64,000 nucleotides of DNA, taken from Ruegeria sp. HKCCD4315. GTDB taxonomy: Bacteria; Pseudomonadota; Alphaproteobacteria; Rhodobacterales; Rhodobacteraceae. A program made the translations under genes and the position numbers. This document shows, piece after piece, positions 1 through 8,637 of the stretch. How positions within the stretch are numbered: the stretch's first letter is position 1; each line of letters starts with the position of its first letter. The notes under the pieces are model-generated. The model searched no databases and was not told the DNA's origin. It saw only the letters and a program-made list of their open reading frames with translations. Location: the NCBI RefSeq assembly GCF_013112245.1, contig NZ_WVRN01000001.1, positions 3,414,501 through 3,478,500 on the forward strand, written 5' to 3'.

Positions 1-35
1 CCTACGCTCCGGGTGTTGAACTGAAGGAAGCCTGA
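1..35 (+). CDS. 3' end of an unidentified upstream gene (partial)
   Basis: The first bases read in one frame as YAPGVELKEA followed by TGA. That stop overlaps the ATG of the next gene as TGATG, a normal translational-coupling arrangement, so these bases are probably the tail of the gene preceding kdsB in the same operon. The fragment is too short to identify the product; this is inferred only from the frame and the overlap. Confidence 0.35.
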   Translation, partial: YAPGVELKEA

Positions 36-835
36 TGTCTGTTCTGATTGCCATCCCTGCCCGATACGCTTCGACCCGCTATCCGGGCAAACCATTGGTG
101 CCGCTATCTGGTGCCACAGGTACGGCTATGACGTTGATCGAACGGTCCTGGCGTGCGGCCAAGTCTGTGTCGGGCGTTGATCGGGTGGTCGTTGCAACGG
201 ACGACGACCGTATCCGCGAGGTCTCGGAGGGGTTTGGAGCCGAAGTGGTCATGACCTCTGAGAATTGTCAGAATGGCACCGAACGTTGTGCCGAAGCGCA
301 TGAAATTCTGGGGGGTGGGCATGATATCGTGGTCAACCTGCAAGGCGATGCACCGCTGACGCCGCACTGGTTTGTCGAAGACCTGATCGCAGGTTTGCGC
401 GCCGCACCAGATGCCGGTGTTGCGACACCCGTTCTGCGCTGCGACGGCGACGCGCTGAACAGTCTGCTGAACGACCGTAAGCATGACCGTGTTGGTGGGA
501 CAACGGCCGTATTCGGGCGCGATCACAGCGCGATGTATTTCTCGAAAGAGGTCGTACCGTTTACATCGCAGATCTATGCGGGCGACGAACCGACCCCAGT
601 GTTTCATCACGTGGGTGTATATGCTTATCGGCCCGATGCGCTTGCGGCATATCCAGGCTGGCCCACTGGCCCCCTGGAACAACTGGAAGGGCTGGAGCAA
701 CTCAGGTTCATGGAGAACGGCCGCAAGGTCCTATGTGTCGAGGTCGAAGCCAAAGGGCGCCAGTTCTGGGAGCTGAACAACCCGCAGGACGTGCCCAAAA
801 TTGAAGAGATGATGGCGGCGATGGGGCTGGAGTAA
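35..835 (+). CDS. kdsB: KdsB-like 3-deoxy-manno-octulosonate cytidylyltransferase, variant active site
   Basis: This 266-residue protein belongs to the CMP-Kdo synthetase family, which activates Kdo (or a related octulosonate) with CTP for surface polysaccharide or LPS. The nucleotide-binding start IPARYASTRYPGKPL (residues 7-21), the NGTER motif (80-84), NLQGD (101-105) and LEQLEGLEQLRF near the C-terminus all fit. Two positions differ from E. coli KdsB as I recall it: QGDEP reads QGDAP (Ala106), and the C-terminal VDTPED, whose Asp binds metal, reads LNNPQD (Asn248). Substrate or metal use may therefore differ from the classical enzyme. It heads a glycosyltransferase cluster, suggesting a role in capsule or exopolysaccharide rather than core lipid A. 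Confidence 0.85.
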   Translation: MSVLIAIPARYASTRYPGKPLVPLSGATGTAMTLIERSWRAAKSVSGVDRVVVATDDDRIREVSEGFGAEVVMTSENCQNGTERCAEAHEILGGGHDIVVNLQGDAPLTPHWFVEDLIAGLRAAPDAGVATPVLRCDGDALNSLLNDRKHDRVGGTTAVFGRDHSAMYFSKEVVPFTSQIYAGDEPTPVFHHVGVYAYRPDALAAYPGWPTGPLEQLEGLEQLRFMENGRKVLCVEVEAKGRQFWELNNPQDVPKIEEMMAAMGLE

Positions 836-906
836 CCAATTTTCCCCATGACATCCGGCGGCCCCCACATCTTTTATACAAGCAATTTGGTTCCAAAGGA
901 CGCACA

Positions 907-1890
907 ATGACAACTATCCTCGTAACTGGCGGCGCCGGGTATATCGGCTCGCACGCGTGCAAGGCGCTGGCGAAGGCAGGCTACGTCCCGGTGACCTACG
1001 ACAACCTGGTCACAGGTTGGCAGGATGCGGTGAAATACGGACCGTTTGAGCAAGGCGACCTGCTGGACCGGGACCGTCTGGATCAGGTGTTTGCCAAACA
1101 CAAACCAGCCGCGGTAATGCACTTTGCGGCCCTCAGCCAAGTGGGTGACGCAATGCGCCAGCCCGGGCTGTATTGGTCAAACAACGTCACGGGTTCGTTG
1201 ACCTTGATCGAAGCTGCGGTTGCAGCCGGGTGCCTGGATTTCGTGTTCTCATCCACATGCGCCACCTATGGCGAGCATGACAACGTGGTTCTGGATGAAT
1301 CCACTGCGCAGTATCCTCTGAACGCCTATGGTGCCTCAAAACGCGCAATCGAGGACATTCTGAATGATTTCGAAGCGGCCCACGGCCTGCGCCATGTCAT
1401 CTTTCGCTATTTCAATGTCGCCGGGGCAGACCCGGAAGGAGAGGTGGGCGAATTCCACCGACCCGAGACCCACCTGATCCCCCTGATGCTGGATGCGATT
1501 GACGGAAAGCGTGAGGGCCTGACCGTCTTTGGCACCGATTACGACACACCCGACGGCACATGTATCCGCGACTATGTACATGTCTGCGATCTGGTCGACG
1601 CGCATGTGCTGGGATTGGACTGGCTGGAACAAGGCAAGGAAAGCCGTGTCTTCAACCTGGGCACCGGATCGGGATTTTCCGTGCTTGAGGTGATCGAGCA
1701 ATCCAAATCTGTCACAAATCGCCCCGTGCCTTATTCAACCGGGCCGCGTCGGGCGGGCGATTGCACCAAGCTGGTCTCGGGCTCTGTGCGGGCCGAAACC
1801 GAACTGGGATGGACGCCAAAACGCTCAACGTTAGAGACGATGATAGCGGACGCCTGGCGCTGGCATCAGAACGGCCATTACGAAAAATGA
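907..1890 (+). CDS. galE: UDP-glucose 4-epimerase GalE
   Basis: A 327-residue extended short-chain dehydrogenase/reductase that interconverts UDP-glucose and UDP-galactose, supplying galactosyl donors. The N-terminus holds the NAD-binding TGGAGYIGSHACKAL glycine motif, SSTCATYG and the catalytic YGASK (Y-x3-K) lie in the middle, and IRDYVHVCDLVDAH is the typical GalE signature. Length is close to the bacterial norm. The ATG follows an AAAGGA-type ribosome site at about 895-900. It lies 71 bases after kdsB and 7 bases before the first glycosyltransferase, so it is most likely part of the same polysaccharide operon. Confidence 0.92.
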   Translation: MTTILVTGGAGYIGSHACKALAKAGYVPVTYDNLVTGWQDAVKYGPFEQGDLLDRDRLDQVFAKHKPAAVMHFAALSQVGDAMRQPGLYWSNNVTGSLTLIEAAVAAGCLDFVFSSTCATYGEHDNVVLDESTAQYPLNAYGASKRAIEDILNDFEAAHGLRHVIFRYFNVAGADPEGEVGEFHRPETHLIPLMLDAIDGKREGLTVFGTDYDTPDGTCIRDYVHVCDLVDAHVLGLDWLEQGKESRVFNLGTGSGFSVLEVIEQSKSVTNRPVPYSTGPRRAGDCTKLVSGSVRAETELGWTPKRSTLETMIADAWRWHQNGHYEK

Positions 1891-1897
1891 GCCGTCC

Positions 1898-2944
1898 GTG
1901 ACCTCCGACTCCCTGCAGAACCTGCCCCTGATCAGTTGGCGGCAAAAGTATCTGCTGCGTTGGAAACGTCGACGGCTGCTGTGGCGGTCCTTGCGCAGTC
2001 GGCACCAATTGGCGTGCCTGAAAGACCAAACCCGCGAAATCCACGCGGGCGATGTGCTGGCCTTTATCACCTTGCGCAACGAGATTACCCGCCTGCCCTG
2101 GTTCTTTCGTCACTATCGTCAATTGGGTGTGCGTCATTTTCTGATCGTCGACAACGGCAGCGATGACGGTTCCACTGAGCTTTTGCTGGATCAACCAGAT
2201 GTATCTGTCTGGCAAACCTACTCCAGTTATCGGGGATCTCGGTTTGGACTGGATTGGCTAACCTGGCTTCAGATGCGATATGGGCACAATCACTGGTGTC
2301 TGATGGTCGATGCGGATGAACTGTTGATTTATTCCCAGTGCGATACCCGGCCCCTGCAGGATTTGACGGCCTGGTTGGACCAACAAGGCCGGGTGGGTTT
2401 TGGCGCGTTGATGCTGGACCTCTATCCCAAAGGTCCGTTGGGCCGTGACACCTATGATCCAGATACCGACCCAACAAATCTGCTGTGTTGGTTCGATGCC
2501 GGCCCCTATCGCGCCCAAAGACAAAGCCCGATGGGCAATCTTTGGGTTCAGGGTGGGGTTCGGGAACGGATGTTTTTCAGCACGACCCGGCAACGGTCAC
2601 CGACACTGAACAAACTCCCCCTGATGCGCTGGTCGCGACGCTATGCATATGTGAACTCATGCCATTCCGCCCTGCCGCGCCACCTGAACAACGCGTATGA
2701 CGGGCCGGGCGGTTCGGCGCCTTCTGGGGTGTTGCTTCACACGAAATTCCTGCCCGGGGTTGTTGAAAAGTCCAGATCCGAAAAGCGACGACGCCAGCAC
2801 TTTCATGATCCGAACCAATTCGGCGCGTATTATGACGGCATCCTTAATCAACCGGACATGTGGACACCACAATCGGTGCAATACACTGGCTGGGCACAGT
2901 TGCAAGGATTGGGGCTAATGTCAGATCAAGGCTGGGTCCGGTAA
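1898..2944 (+). CDS. Glycosyltransferase family 2-type protein (Glyco_tranf_2_4)
   Basis: A 348-residue putative cytoplasmic glycosyltransferase with a very basic N-terminus (RWKRRRLLWRSLRSR, 21-35). The nucleotide-sugar region shows RNE (60-62) and VDNGSDDGS (84-92), and the metal-binding DxD is VDADE (137-141), typical of the family sometimes called DUF23/GT92-like. The GTG start at 1898 is the only in-frame choice next to galE, since the overlapping ATG at 1887 runs into a stop after four codons. The sugar donor and acceptor cannot be read from sequence. It is a clear paralogue of the next gene (shared VDN.SDDGS, RYG/KYA-HGHW and QGG.R.R.FF blocks), indicating a tandem duplication. Confidence 0.8.
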   Translation: MTSDSLQNLPLISWRQKYLLRWKRRRLLWRSLRSRHQLACLKDQTREIHAGDVLAFITLRNEITRLPWFFRHYRQLGVRHFLIVDNGSDDGSTELLLDQPDVSVWQTYSSYRGSRFGLDWLTWLQMRYGHNHWCLMVDADELLIYSQCDTRPLQDLTAWLDQQGRVGFGALMLDLYPKGPLGRDTYDPDTDPTNLLCWFDAGPYRAQRQSPMGNLWVQGGVRERMFFSTTRQRSPTLNKLPLMRWSRRYAYVNSCHSALPRHLNNAYDGPGGSAPSGVLLHTKFLPGVVEKSRSEKRRRQHFHDPNQFGAYYDGILNQPDMWTPQSVQYTGWAQLQGLGLMSDQGWVR

Positions 2945-3101
2945 TGAAAACGCATCGGTCAACGACACGTTTACCTTTACTGGGTTCTAAATTGTTGCCT
3001 CAGAAGATGCAAAAGTGGCATAAACCGGTAATGCCTTGTCGTGCCACCAACAAAGACGAGGTCGGGGAAAGCTCGCGTTATAAAAAGGGTTGGGCAGTCA
3101 C

Positions 3102-4112
3102 GTGAGCCTGTTTGAGTCCTACAAAATGAGATTGCGGCGCAAGCGCCGTATTTTGCGTTGCCTCAGGCGACGCCGTGAACTCAAACCTGCCAGCGTCAAC
3201 ACATCAGCAATTCGGCGCGACGACATCCTGTTGATGAGCGTTATCCGCAACGAAAAAATCCGCCTGCCCTTTTTTCTGGAATATTACCGCAAGCTTGGCA
3301 TCGACCACTTTCTGTTCGTCGACAACAACAGCGATGACGGAAGCTTTGAGTTCCTGAAAGAACAGGCCGACGTGTCGGTTTGGCGGACAACAACCAGTTA
3401 CAAACGCGCGGGATATGGTCTGGACTGGTCAAACTATATCCTGCGCAAATACGCCCATGGTCATTGGGTTCTGACCGTCGATCCAGACGAGTTCTTCATC
3501 TATCCGTATTGCGATACCCGCCCGATCCGTGCCTTGACGGATTGGCTGGATGGCAGCGCCGTGCGCAGTTTTGGAACCATGTTGATCGACATGTACCCTG
3601 AAGGTCCTGTCGATGCCGAACCCTACCGAGAAGGTCAGGACCCGTTCGAAATCGCGCGTTGGTTCGATCCCGGGAACTACATGATCACCAAAAACCCGGA
3701 TTACAAAAACCTTTGGATTCAAGGTGGCCCCAGGGCGCGCGTGTTTTTCCGAGAAAACCCATCCAAGGCTCCGGCGTTGAACAAGATTCCCTTGGTCAAA
3801 TGGGATCGGCGGTATGTCTATGTCAGCTCGACACATTCACTTTTACCCCGTGGATTGAACCAGGTTTATGACGAATGGGGCGGAGAAAAAGCCAGCGGGT
3901 CCCTGCTTCATGCCAAACTGATCAACACCCTTGGCGACAAGGCACGCGAGGAACTGGAACGTGGTCAGCATTATCGCGGTTCGGGTGAATACAAAGCCTA
4001 CGCTGCGCAGCTAGAGGAAAAGCCGGTTTTCTGGTGCGAATGGTCCGAGGCATACATAAACTGGAGGCAACTTGAGATTCTGGGCCTGATGTCCAAGGGA
4101 AACTGGGCATGA
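3102..4112 (+). CDS. Glycosyltransferase family 2-type protein, paralogue of preceding gene
   Basis: About 336 residues, with the same architecture as the gene at 1898-2944: a basic N-terminus (RLRRKRRILRCLRRRR), SVIRNEKIRLPFFLEYY, VDNNSDDGS and the DxD-type VDPDEFF. I place the start at GTG 3102, preceded by AAAAAGGG about 13 bases upstream; an in-frame TTG at 3090 is possible but has no ribosome site. The stop overlaps the next ATG by four bases (ATGA), so translation is probably coupled. It should add a sugar to a surface glycan; linkage and donor are unknown. The 157-base gap before it shows no gene. Confidence 0.8.
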   Translation: MSLFESYKMRLRRKRRILRCLRRRRELKPASVNTSAIRRDDILLMSVIRNEKIRLPFFLEYYRKLGIDHFLFVDNNSDDGSFEFLKEQADVSVWRTTTSYKRAGYGLDWSNYILRKYAHGHWVLTVDPDEFFIYPYCDTRPIRALTDWLDGSAVRSFGTMLIDMYPEGPVDAEPYREGQDPFEIARWFDPGNYMITKNPDYKNLWIQGGPRARVFFRENPSKAPALNKIPLVKWDRRYVYVSSTHSLLPRGLNQVYDEWGGEKASGSLLHAKLINTLGDKAREELERGQHYRGSGEYKAYAAQLEEKPVFWCEWSEAYINWRQLEILGLMSKGNWA

Positions 4113-5809
4113 GCGGTCTGGGCATCGTCATGTTGGTCCATACTTCGCTGGACCGAGCGGAACAGGTGGCGCGTCACTGGACGGCCGCAGGATGCCCGGT
4201 CGTGATCCATGTGGACCGCAAAGTAGCCGACGGTGTCTATACGCGCTTTAAAGCGTCCTGCTCGAACGATCCCAAGATTGTGTTTTCTGAACGCCACAAG
4301 TGCGATTGGGGGGGATGGGGCATCGTTGCCGCCTCACAAAGCGCATCCGAGGTGATGCTGGACCAATTCCCAGACGTACGGCATGTGTTTCTGTCCTCAG
4401 GGGCCTGCCTGCCGTTGCGGCCCGTTCAGGAACTGATCGATTACCTGGCCGACCGACCCCGTGTTGATTTTATCGAGAGCGCGACAACATCCGACGTCAG
4501 CTGGACGATTGGAGGGCTGGACCATGAGCGATTTACCCTGAGGTTCCCGTTTTCCTGGCGCAAACAACGCAAGCTTTTTGACGCTTACGTCAGGCTGCAA
4601 CGTGCGGTGGGGTATCGCAGGCGCATTCCCGACGGGTTGGTGCCACATATGGGCAGCCAGTGGTGGTGCCTTACCCGCCAAACGCTGTCGGCTATTCTTC
4701 AGGACCCCAAGCGCAAGCAGTATGACCTGTATTTCCGTCATGTTTGGATCCCGGACGAAAGCTATTTCCAAACCCTGGCCCGGCAGTATTCCACACATAT
4801 AGAAAGCCGGTCCTTAACCCTTTCCAAGTTCGACTATCAGGGCCGCCCGCATATTTTCTACGACGACCACCTCCAATTGTTGCGACGCTCGGATTGCTTT
4901 GTCGCCCGCAAAATCTGGCCTCAGGCAGAGCGGTTGTATCAGGCGTTTCTGACGGACCAGACCAGCGCTATGAAACCGGCAGAACCCAACCCCGGCAAGA
5001 TTGATCGCATATTCTCGAAAGCCGTTGAAAGACGAACACGTGGGCGCGACGGACTGTATATGCAAAGCCGCTTTCCACGACATGGCAGCGAAAACGGCCT
5101 GACATCTTCGCCCTATTCCGTGTTTCAGGGTTTTTCTGAATTGTTTGAGGATTTCGAAACCTGGCTAGCAACGGCCACAGGCACAAAGGTCCATGGCCAT
5201 CTGTTTGGACCCGACCGGGCCGAATTTGCACAGGGCGAAACCATAACAAACGGGGCCCTAAGCGATTGCGCATCGTTGCGCGACTATAACCCCACAGCTT
5301 TCCTGTCTAGTTTGATCTGGAACACGCGGGGTGAACGGCAGTGTTTTCAGTTCAGCCCTCGGGACACACAGGAAATCAACTGGCTTCTCGCACGTGACAA
5401 GAATGCTCAGATTTCGATTATCACTGGGGCGTGGGCAATTCCACTGTTTCGGTCAAACCTGAACTTTTCGGAAATCCGATGTGAAGCCGCGCGGTTGCAG
5501 CAGATTGAAACCAAACAGCTTGAGGTGATGACCTCGGTCTGGACCAAAGCCCGTATGCGCAACTGGACTTTGGCTGATTTCATTGAATCGCCGATGGATC
5601 CGTTGCAGACGATCCTGGACGAGATCGGTGCAAATCAGGCCAGCCACCTGACAGAAGTGCCCACCATGGTTGACTTGTCCGGGTTCGGAAAGTTCCTGCA
5701 AAACCTCAAGAACCAGGGCATGCATCCTTATCTAATGGGAGATTTCCCATCCGACGATGTGTTTGGTCGGCAAACAAAACCTTTCCGCAAACCCTATCTG
5801 GTGCAGTGA
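4109..5809 (+). CDS. GT14-like (Core-2/I-branching) glycosyltransferase with C-terminal extension
   Basis: A 566-residue protein. The N-terminal ~280 residues resemble the Branch/Core-2 beta-1,6-N-acetylglucosaminyltransferase (GT14) family: IHVDRK (33-38), CDWGGW (65-70), LSSGACLPLRP (95-105) and a later PDESYFQTL acidic motif. The following ~270 residues, beginning near CFVARKIWPQAERLYQ, match the extension I know as DUF5927, found with this domain in proteobacteria. GT14 xylosyl/GlcNAc transferase activity is a family inference only. It overlaps the preceding gene by four bases and ends seven bases before the sulfotransferase gene, so it belongs to the same operon building a branched, probably sulfated glycan. 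Confidence 0.78.
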   Translation: MSGLGIVMLVHTSLDRAEQVARHWTAAGCPVVIHVDRKVADGVYTRFKASCSNDPKIVFSERHKCDWGGWGIVAASQSASEVMLDQFPDVRHVFLSSGACLPLRPVQELIDYLADRPRVDFIESATTSDVSWTIGGLDHERFTLRFPFSWRKQRKLFDAYVRLQRAVGYRRRIPDGLVPHMGSQWWCLTRQTLSAILQDPKRKQYDLYFRHVWIPDESYFQTLARQYSTHIESRSLTLSKFDYQGRPHIFYDDHLQLLRRSDCFVARKIWPQAERLYQAFLTDQTSAMKPAEPNPGKIDRIFSKAVERRTRGRDGLYMQSRFPRHGSENGLTSSPYSVFQGFSELFEDFETWLATATGTKVHGHLFGPDRAEFAQGETITNGALSDCASLRDYNPTAFLSSLIWNTRGERQCFQFSPRDTQEINWLLARDKNAQISIITGAWAIPLFRSNLNFSEIRCEAARLQQIETKQLEVMTSVWTKARMRNWTLADFIESPMDPLQTILDEIGANQASHLTEVPTMVDLSGFGKFLQNLKNQGMHPYLMGDFPSDDVFGRQTKPFRKPYLVQ

Positions 5810-5815
5810 CGGTCG

Positions 5816-7267
5816 ATGGCAGCCAACTATGATTACTTCGTCGTACTGGCGGCCATGCGCACAGGATCGAATTTGCTAGAGGCAAACCTGAACGCGCTGG
5901 ACGGCGTGACCTGCCATGGTGAGGCCTTTAATCCACATTTTGCCGGTAATCTGAAATCTGAAACTCTGCTGGGCCTGTCGTTGGGAGACCGTGACGCGGA
6001 TCCGGCAAAGTTGCTCAAGGCCATTCGCTCGGCCCCCGGTGACATCAACGGGTTCCGATATTTCCAAGAACATGACCCACGCATCCTGAAACCGGTCCTG
6101 AATGACCCTCGCTGCGCCAAGATCATTCTGACACGCAACCCTCTGGACAGTTACCTTTCGCTGAAAATCGCGCGGGCAACCCAGCAATGGTTGCTTAAAA
6201 ACGTCAAACGGCGCGTCGAGGCCGAGATTGCTTTTGATACGCAAGAATTCGCGGACTATCTGGATCAGATCCAAAGCCACCAGCACATGCTGAGGCGACA
6301 TTTGCAGAAGACGGGTCAGAACGCGTTTTTCATCACCTATGATGATCTGACCGAGTTGGACGTTCTAAACGGTCTGGCGGCATGGCTGGGGGTAAAAGCG
6401 CGTTTGACCCGGCTGGATGATACGCTGAAACCACAAAACCCGGCCCCTGCGGTTTCAAAAGTCACCAACCCCGAAGAAATGACCCAAGCTTTGAGGGATG
6501 TCGACCGCTTTGGATTGCATGAGACCAAGGGCTTTGAGCCGCAACGTGGGGCCGCCGTACCGCAATACATCGCAGCGTCAAAATCAGCCCTGATGTATTT
6601 GCCCATTCGCAACGGATTAGAGCCTGTTTTAAGCCAATGGTTGGCCGATTTGGATGGCAGCGAGGACGACGATTTGATCACCGATCGAAACAGAAAACAA
6701 ATCCGAACCTGGCTGAAGGATCATCCCGGTCATCGAAAGTTCGCCGTCCTGCGACACCCGCTGGCACGGGCGCATACGGCATTTTGCCAACACATCCTGA
6801 GCACAGGACCGGGCAGTTATAAAATGGTGCGAAACTATCTTCGCAATCGGCTCAAGATGCCAATCCCCGGACAGGTGCGGGACACGAATTATTCGGTCGA
6901 GCAGCACCGCGATGCATTTGCGGCTTTTCTGGGCTTCTTGCGCCTCAACCTGAACGGTCAGACACCAATCCGCGTTGATGGGACGTGGTGCAGCCAATCC
7001 CGGGTTTTGGACGGGATTGCCAGTTTCCTTTTGCCGGACCTGATCCTGCGAGAGGACGAGTTGGCAACAGCACTTCCCGCACTGGCACGCGAAGTTGGAC
7101 TTTCGAACCCGCCCGAGCCGGGCCCATGCGCACCCGATGTGCCATTTACGTTGAGCCAGATTTACGACGCAGAGCTTGAGGCGCTGGCAGCAGAGGTCTA
7201 CCAGCGCGACTATGAAGTGTTTGGGTTTGGTGCCTGGGCGCCGGACGCCACTAAGGGCGCAAGGTGA
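5816..7267 (+). CDS. Putative two-domain sulfotransferase
   Basis: A 483-residue protein. The first half looks like a NodH/Stf0-type sulfotransferase that would move sulfate from PAPS to a sugar hydroxyl: the 5'-phosphosulfate loop is AAMRTGSNLL (12-21) and the 3'-phosphate site is LTRNPLDSYLSLK (about 105-117). The second half has a new region around residues 245-330 with SKSALMYLPIRNG and VLRHPLARAHTAF (Arg313), reminiscent of the carbohydrate sulfotransferase (Sulfotransfer_2) loop and 3'-phosphate motif, so the protein may be a fusion of two sulfotransferase folds. The second assignment is inference. It is the last gene of the polysaccharide cluster and its 3' end overlaps the opposing L,D-transpeptidase gene by 17 bases. 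Confidence 0.7.
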   Translation: MAANYDYFVVLAAMRTGSNLLEANLNALDGVTCHGEAFNPHFAGNLKSETLLGLSLGDRDADPAKLLKAIRSAPGDINGFRYFQEHDPRILKPVLNDPRCAKIILTRNPLDSYLSLKIARATQQWLLKNVKRRVEAEIAFDTQEFADYLDQIQSHQHMLRRHLQKTGQNAFFITYDDLTELDVLNGLAAWLGVKARLTRLDDTLKPQNPAPAVSKVTNPEEMTQALRDVDRFGLHETKGFEPQRGAAVPQYIAASKSALMYLPIRNGLEPVLSQWLADLDGSEDDDLITDRNRKQIRTWLKDHPGHRKFAVLRHPLARAHTAFCQHILSTGPGSYKMVRNYLRNRLKMPIPGQVRDTNYSVEQHRDAFAAFLGFLRLNLNGQTPIRVDGTWCSQSRVLDGIASFLLPDLILREDELATALPALAREVGLSNPPEPGPCAPDVPFTLSQIYDAELEALAAEVYQRDYEVFGFGAWAPDATKGAR

Positions 7268-7769
7268 TAAGCGTACCTTTGTTCACCATGGCATAGATCT
7301 CTTCCATCTCGTCATTCTTGACCGCGATGCATCCCGCCGTCCAATCCGGCGTTTTGCGAGCACGCTTGAACTCGGACCGAAGATTGGGCTGGCCGTGGAT
7401 GAAAATATCGCCCCCCGGATCAACGCCCGCTGCCTTGGCCTGCGCGACATCCTGAGAGTTGGGGTACGAGATGCCCAGCGACAAATGATAACGGCTGCGG
7501 GGATTCCGGCGATCGATCAGATAGCTGCCCTCGGGCGTTCGACCATCGCCTTTCTTGGTCTTTGTTCCGCGTGGCGCAAAGCCCAAATCAACTTCATATT
7601 CACGCAATACCTGCTCATGATGCAGCAGATAGAGTTTGCGCGCGCCCTTGTTGACCACCAAAGAGGTCACTTCGGGCCCATTATATGTCAGAAATCTTGG
7701 GCTGGCTGAGGCACAAGCCGAAAGGCTCAGCGTTGCCATCACCCCCAATCCGAATGCTCGACGATCCAT
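7251..7769 (-). CDS. L,D-transpeptidase (YkuD domain), putative lipoprotein
   Basis: A 172-residue envelope protein. The N-terminus is a signal with a lipobox-like LSAC (Cys19) after MDRRAFGLGVMATLS; the RR pair also allows a Tat signal. The YkuD catalytic signature is complete: IHGQPN with His125 and DWTAGCIAV with the nucleophile Cys147. Such enzymes make 3-3 peptidoglycan crosslinks or attach proteins to peptidoglycan. It is close in size to the small ErfK/YbiS-like proteins of alphaproteobacteria. It is transcribed convergently with the sulfotransferase gene (17-base overlap) and lies 61 bases downstream of the sodium channel gene. Confidence 0.88.
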   Translation of the reverse strand: MDRRAFGLGVMATLSLSACASASPRFLTYNGPEVTSLVVNKGARKLYLLHHEQVLREYEVDLGFAPRGTKTKKGDGRTPEGSYLIDRRNPRSRYHLSLGISYPNSQDVAQAKAAGVDPGGDIFIHGQPNLRSEFKRARKTPDWTAGCIAVKNDEMEEIYAMVNKGTLITLRP

Positions 7770-7830
7770 TTTTTCACTGCCTGCTCTGTTTTTTGGAGAT
7801 TAATATGCCAAAAACCTTCAGAAACGGAAA

Positions 7831-8616
7831 TCACTTTTTGCTGTTTATCTGCTCGGTCAGGCGACGTTCGATATTTTCCAGCCGTTCCAGCACCTCATCA
7901 CGATAGGCGTCGGTTTTAACCTCGTCTTCTGCATGATGGGCATCCTGCATCGAGTTCACGATCAGACCGACCAGCAGGTTCACCACGGCAAAGGTCGTGA
8001 CCATGATAAATGGCACAAAAAACAGCCATGCGTAGGGATAAACCTCCATCACGGGGCGGACGATGCCCATGGACCAGCTTTCCAACGTCATGATCTGGAA
8101 CAGGGTGTAAGCCGACAGGCCCAGATCACCGAACCAGACGGGAAATGACACCGAGAACAGCTTGGTCGAGATCACCGCACCGATGTAGAACAGGATGGCC
8201 ATCAGCAGGAAGACACTGGCCATCCCTGGCAGGGCCGAAATGAATCCTTCGACCACGCGCCGTAGACGGGGCGCAACAGAGATTACCCGCAACACGCGCA
8301 GAATTCGCAGAGCCCGCAGCACAGACAAACTGCCGGCACTGGGGACAAGCGCGATGCCCACGATAAGAAAGTCGAAAATATTCCAACCGCTGGCAAAGAA
8401 CCTGCGCCCGGTCGCAATCAGCTTCATCGTGATCTCAGCGACAAAGATCGCAAGGCACAGCTTGTCCAGCGTGACAATCAGCGGTCCTGCTGCCTCCATC
8501 AGGGTGGGCGACGTCTCCATCCCCAAGAGAATCGCGTTGAAAATGATGACAGCTGTGATGAAACGTCCGAAAGCCGGGGCTTCGATGATGGTCAGCAAGC
8601 GCTGTTTGACACCCAT
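7831..8616 (-). CDS. Voltage-gated sodium channel, NavBac type
   Basis: A 261-residue inner-membrane ion channel subunit expected to form homotetramers. It has six membrane segments. The S4 voltage sensor has four arginines spaced by three (Arg101, 104, 107, 110), and the pore filter is TLESWSM at residues 177-183, identical to the filter described for NavAb. The C-terminal DEVLERLENIERRLTEQINSKK region (240-261) is a predicted coiled coil, as in other NavBac proteins. Sodium selectivity follows from the filter. Family knowledge links such channels to motility and pH or salt homeostasis in marine bacteria. It sits 21 bases downstream of the RNA methyltransferase gene and may be cotranscribed with it. 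Confidence 0.92.
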   Translation of the reverse strand: MGVKQRLLTIIEAPAFGRFITAVIIFNAILLGMETSPTLMEAAGPLIVTLDKLCLAIFVAEITMKLIATGRRFFASGWNIFDFLIVGIALVPSAGSLSVLRALRILRVLRVISVAPRLRRVVEGFISALPGMASVFLLMAILFYIGAVISTKLFSVSFPVWFGDLGLSAYTLFQIMTLESWSMGIVRPVMEVYPYAWLFFVPFIMVTTFAVVNLLVGLIVNSMQDAHHAEDEVKTDAYRDEVLERLENIERRLTEQINSKK

Positions 8617-8637
8617 GTGTCGCGTTCTCCTGTCTGG

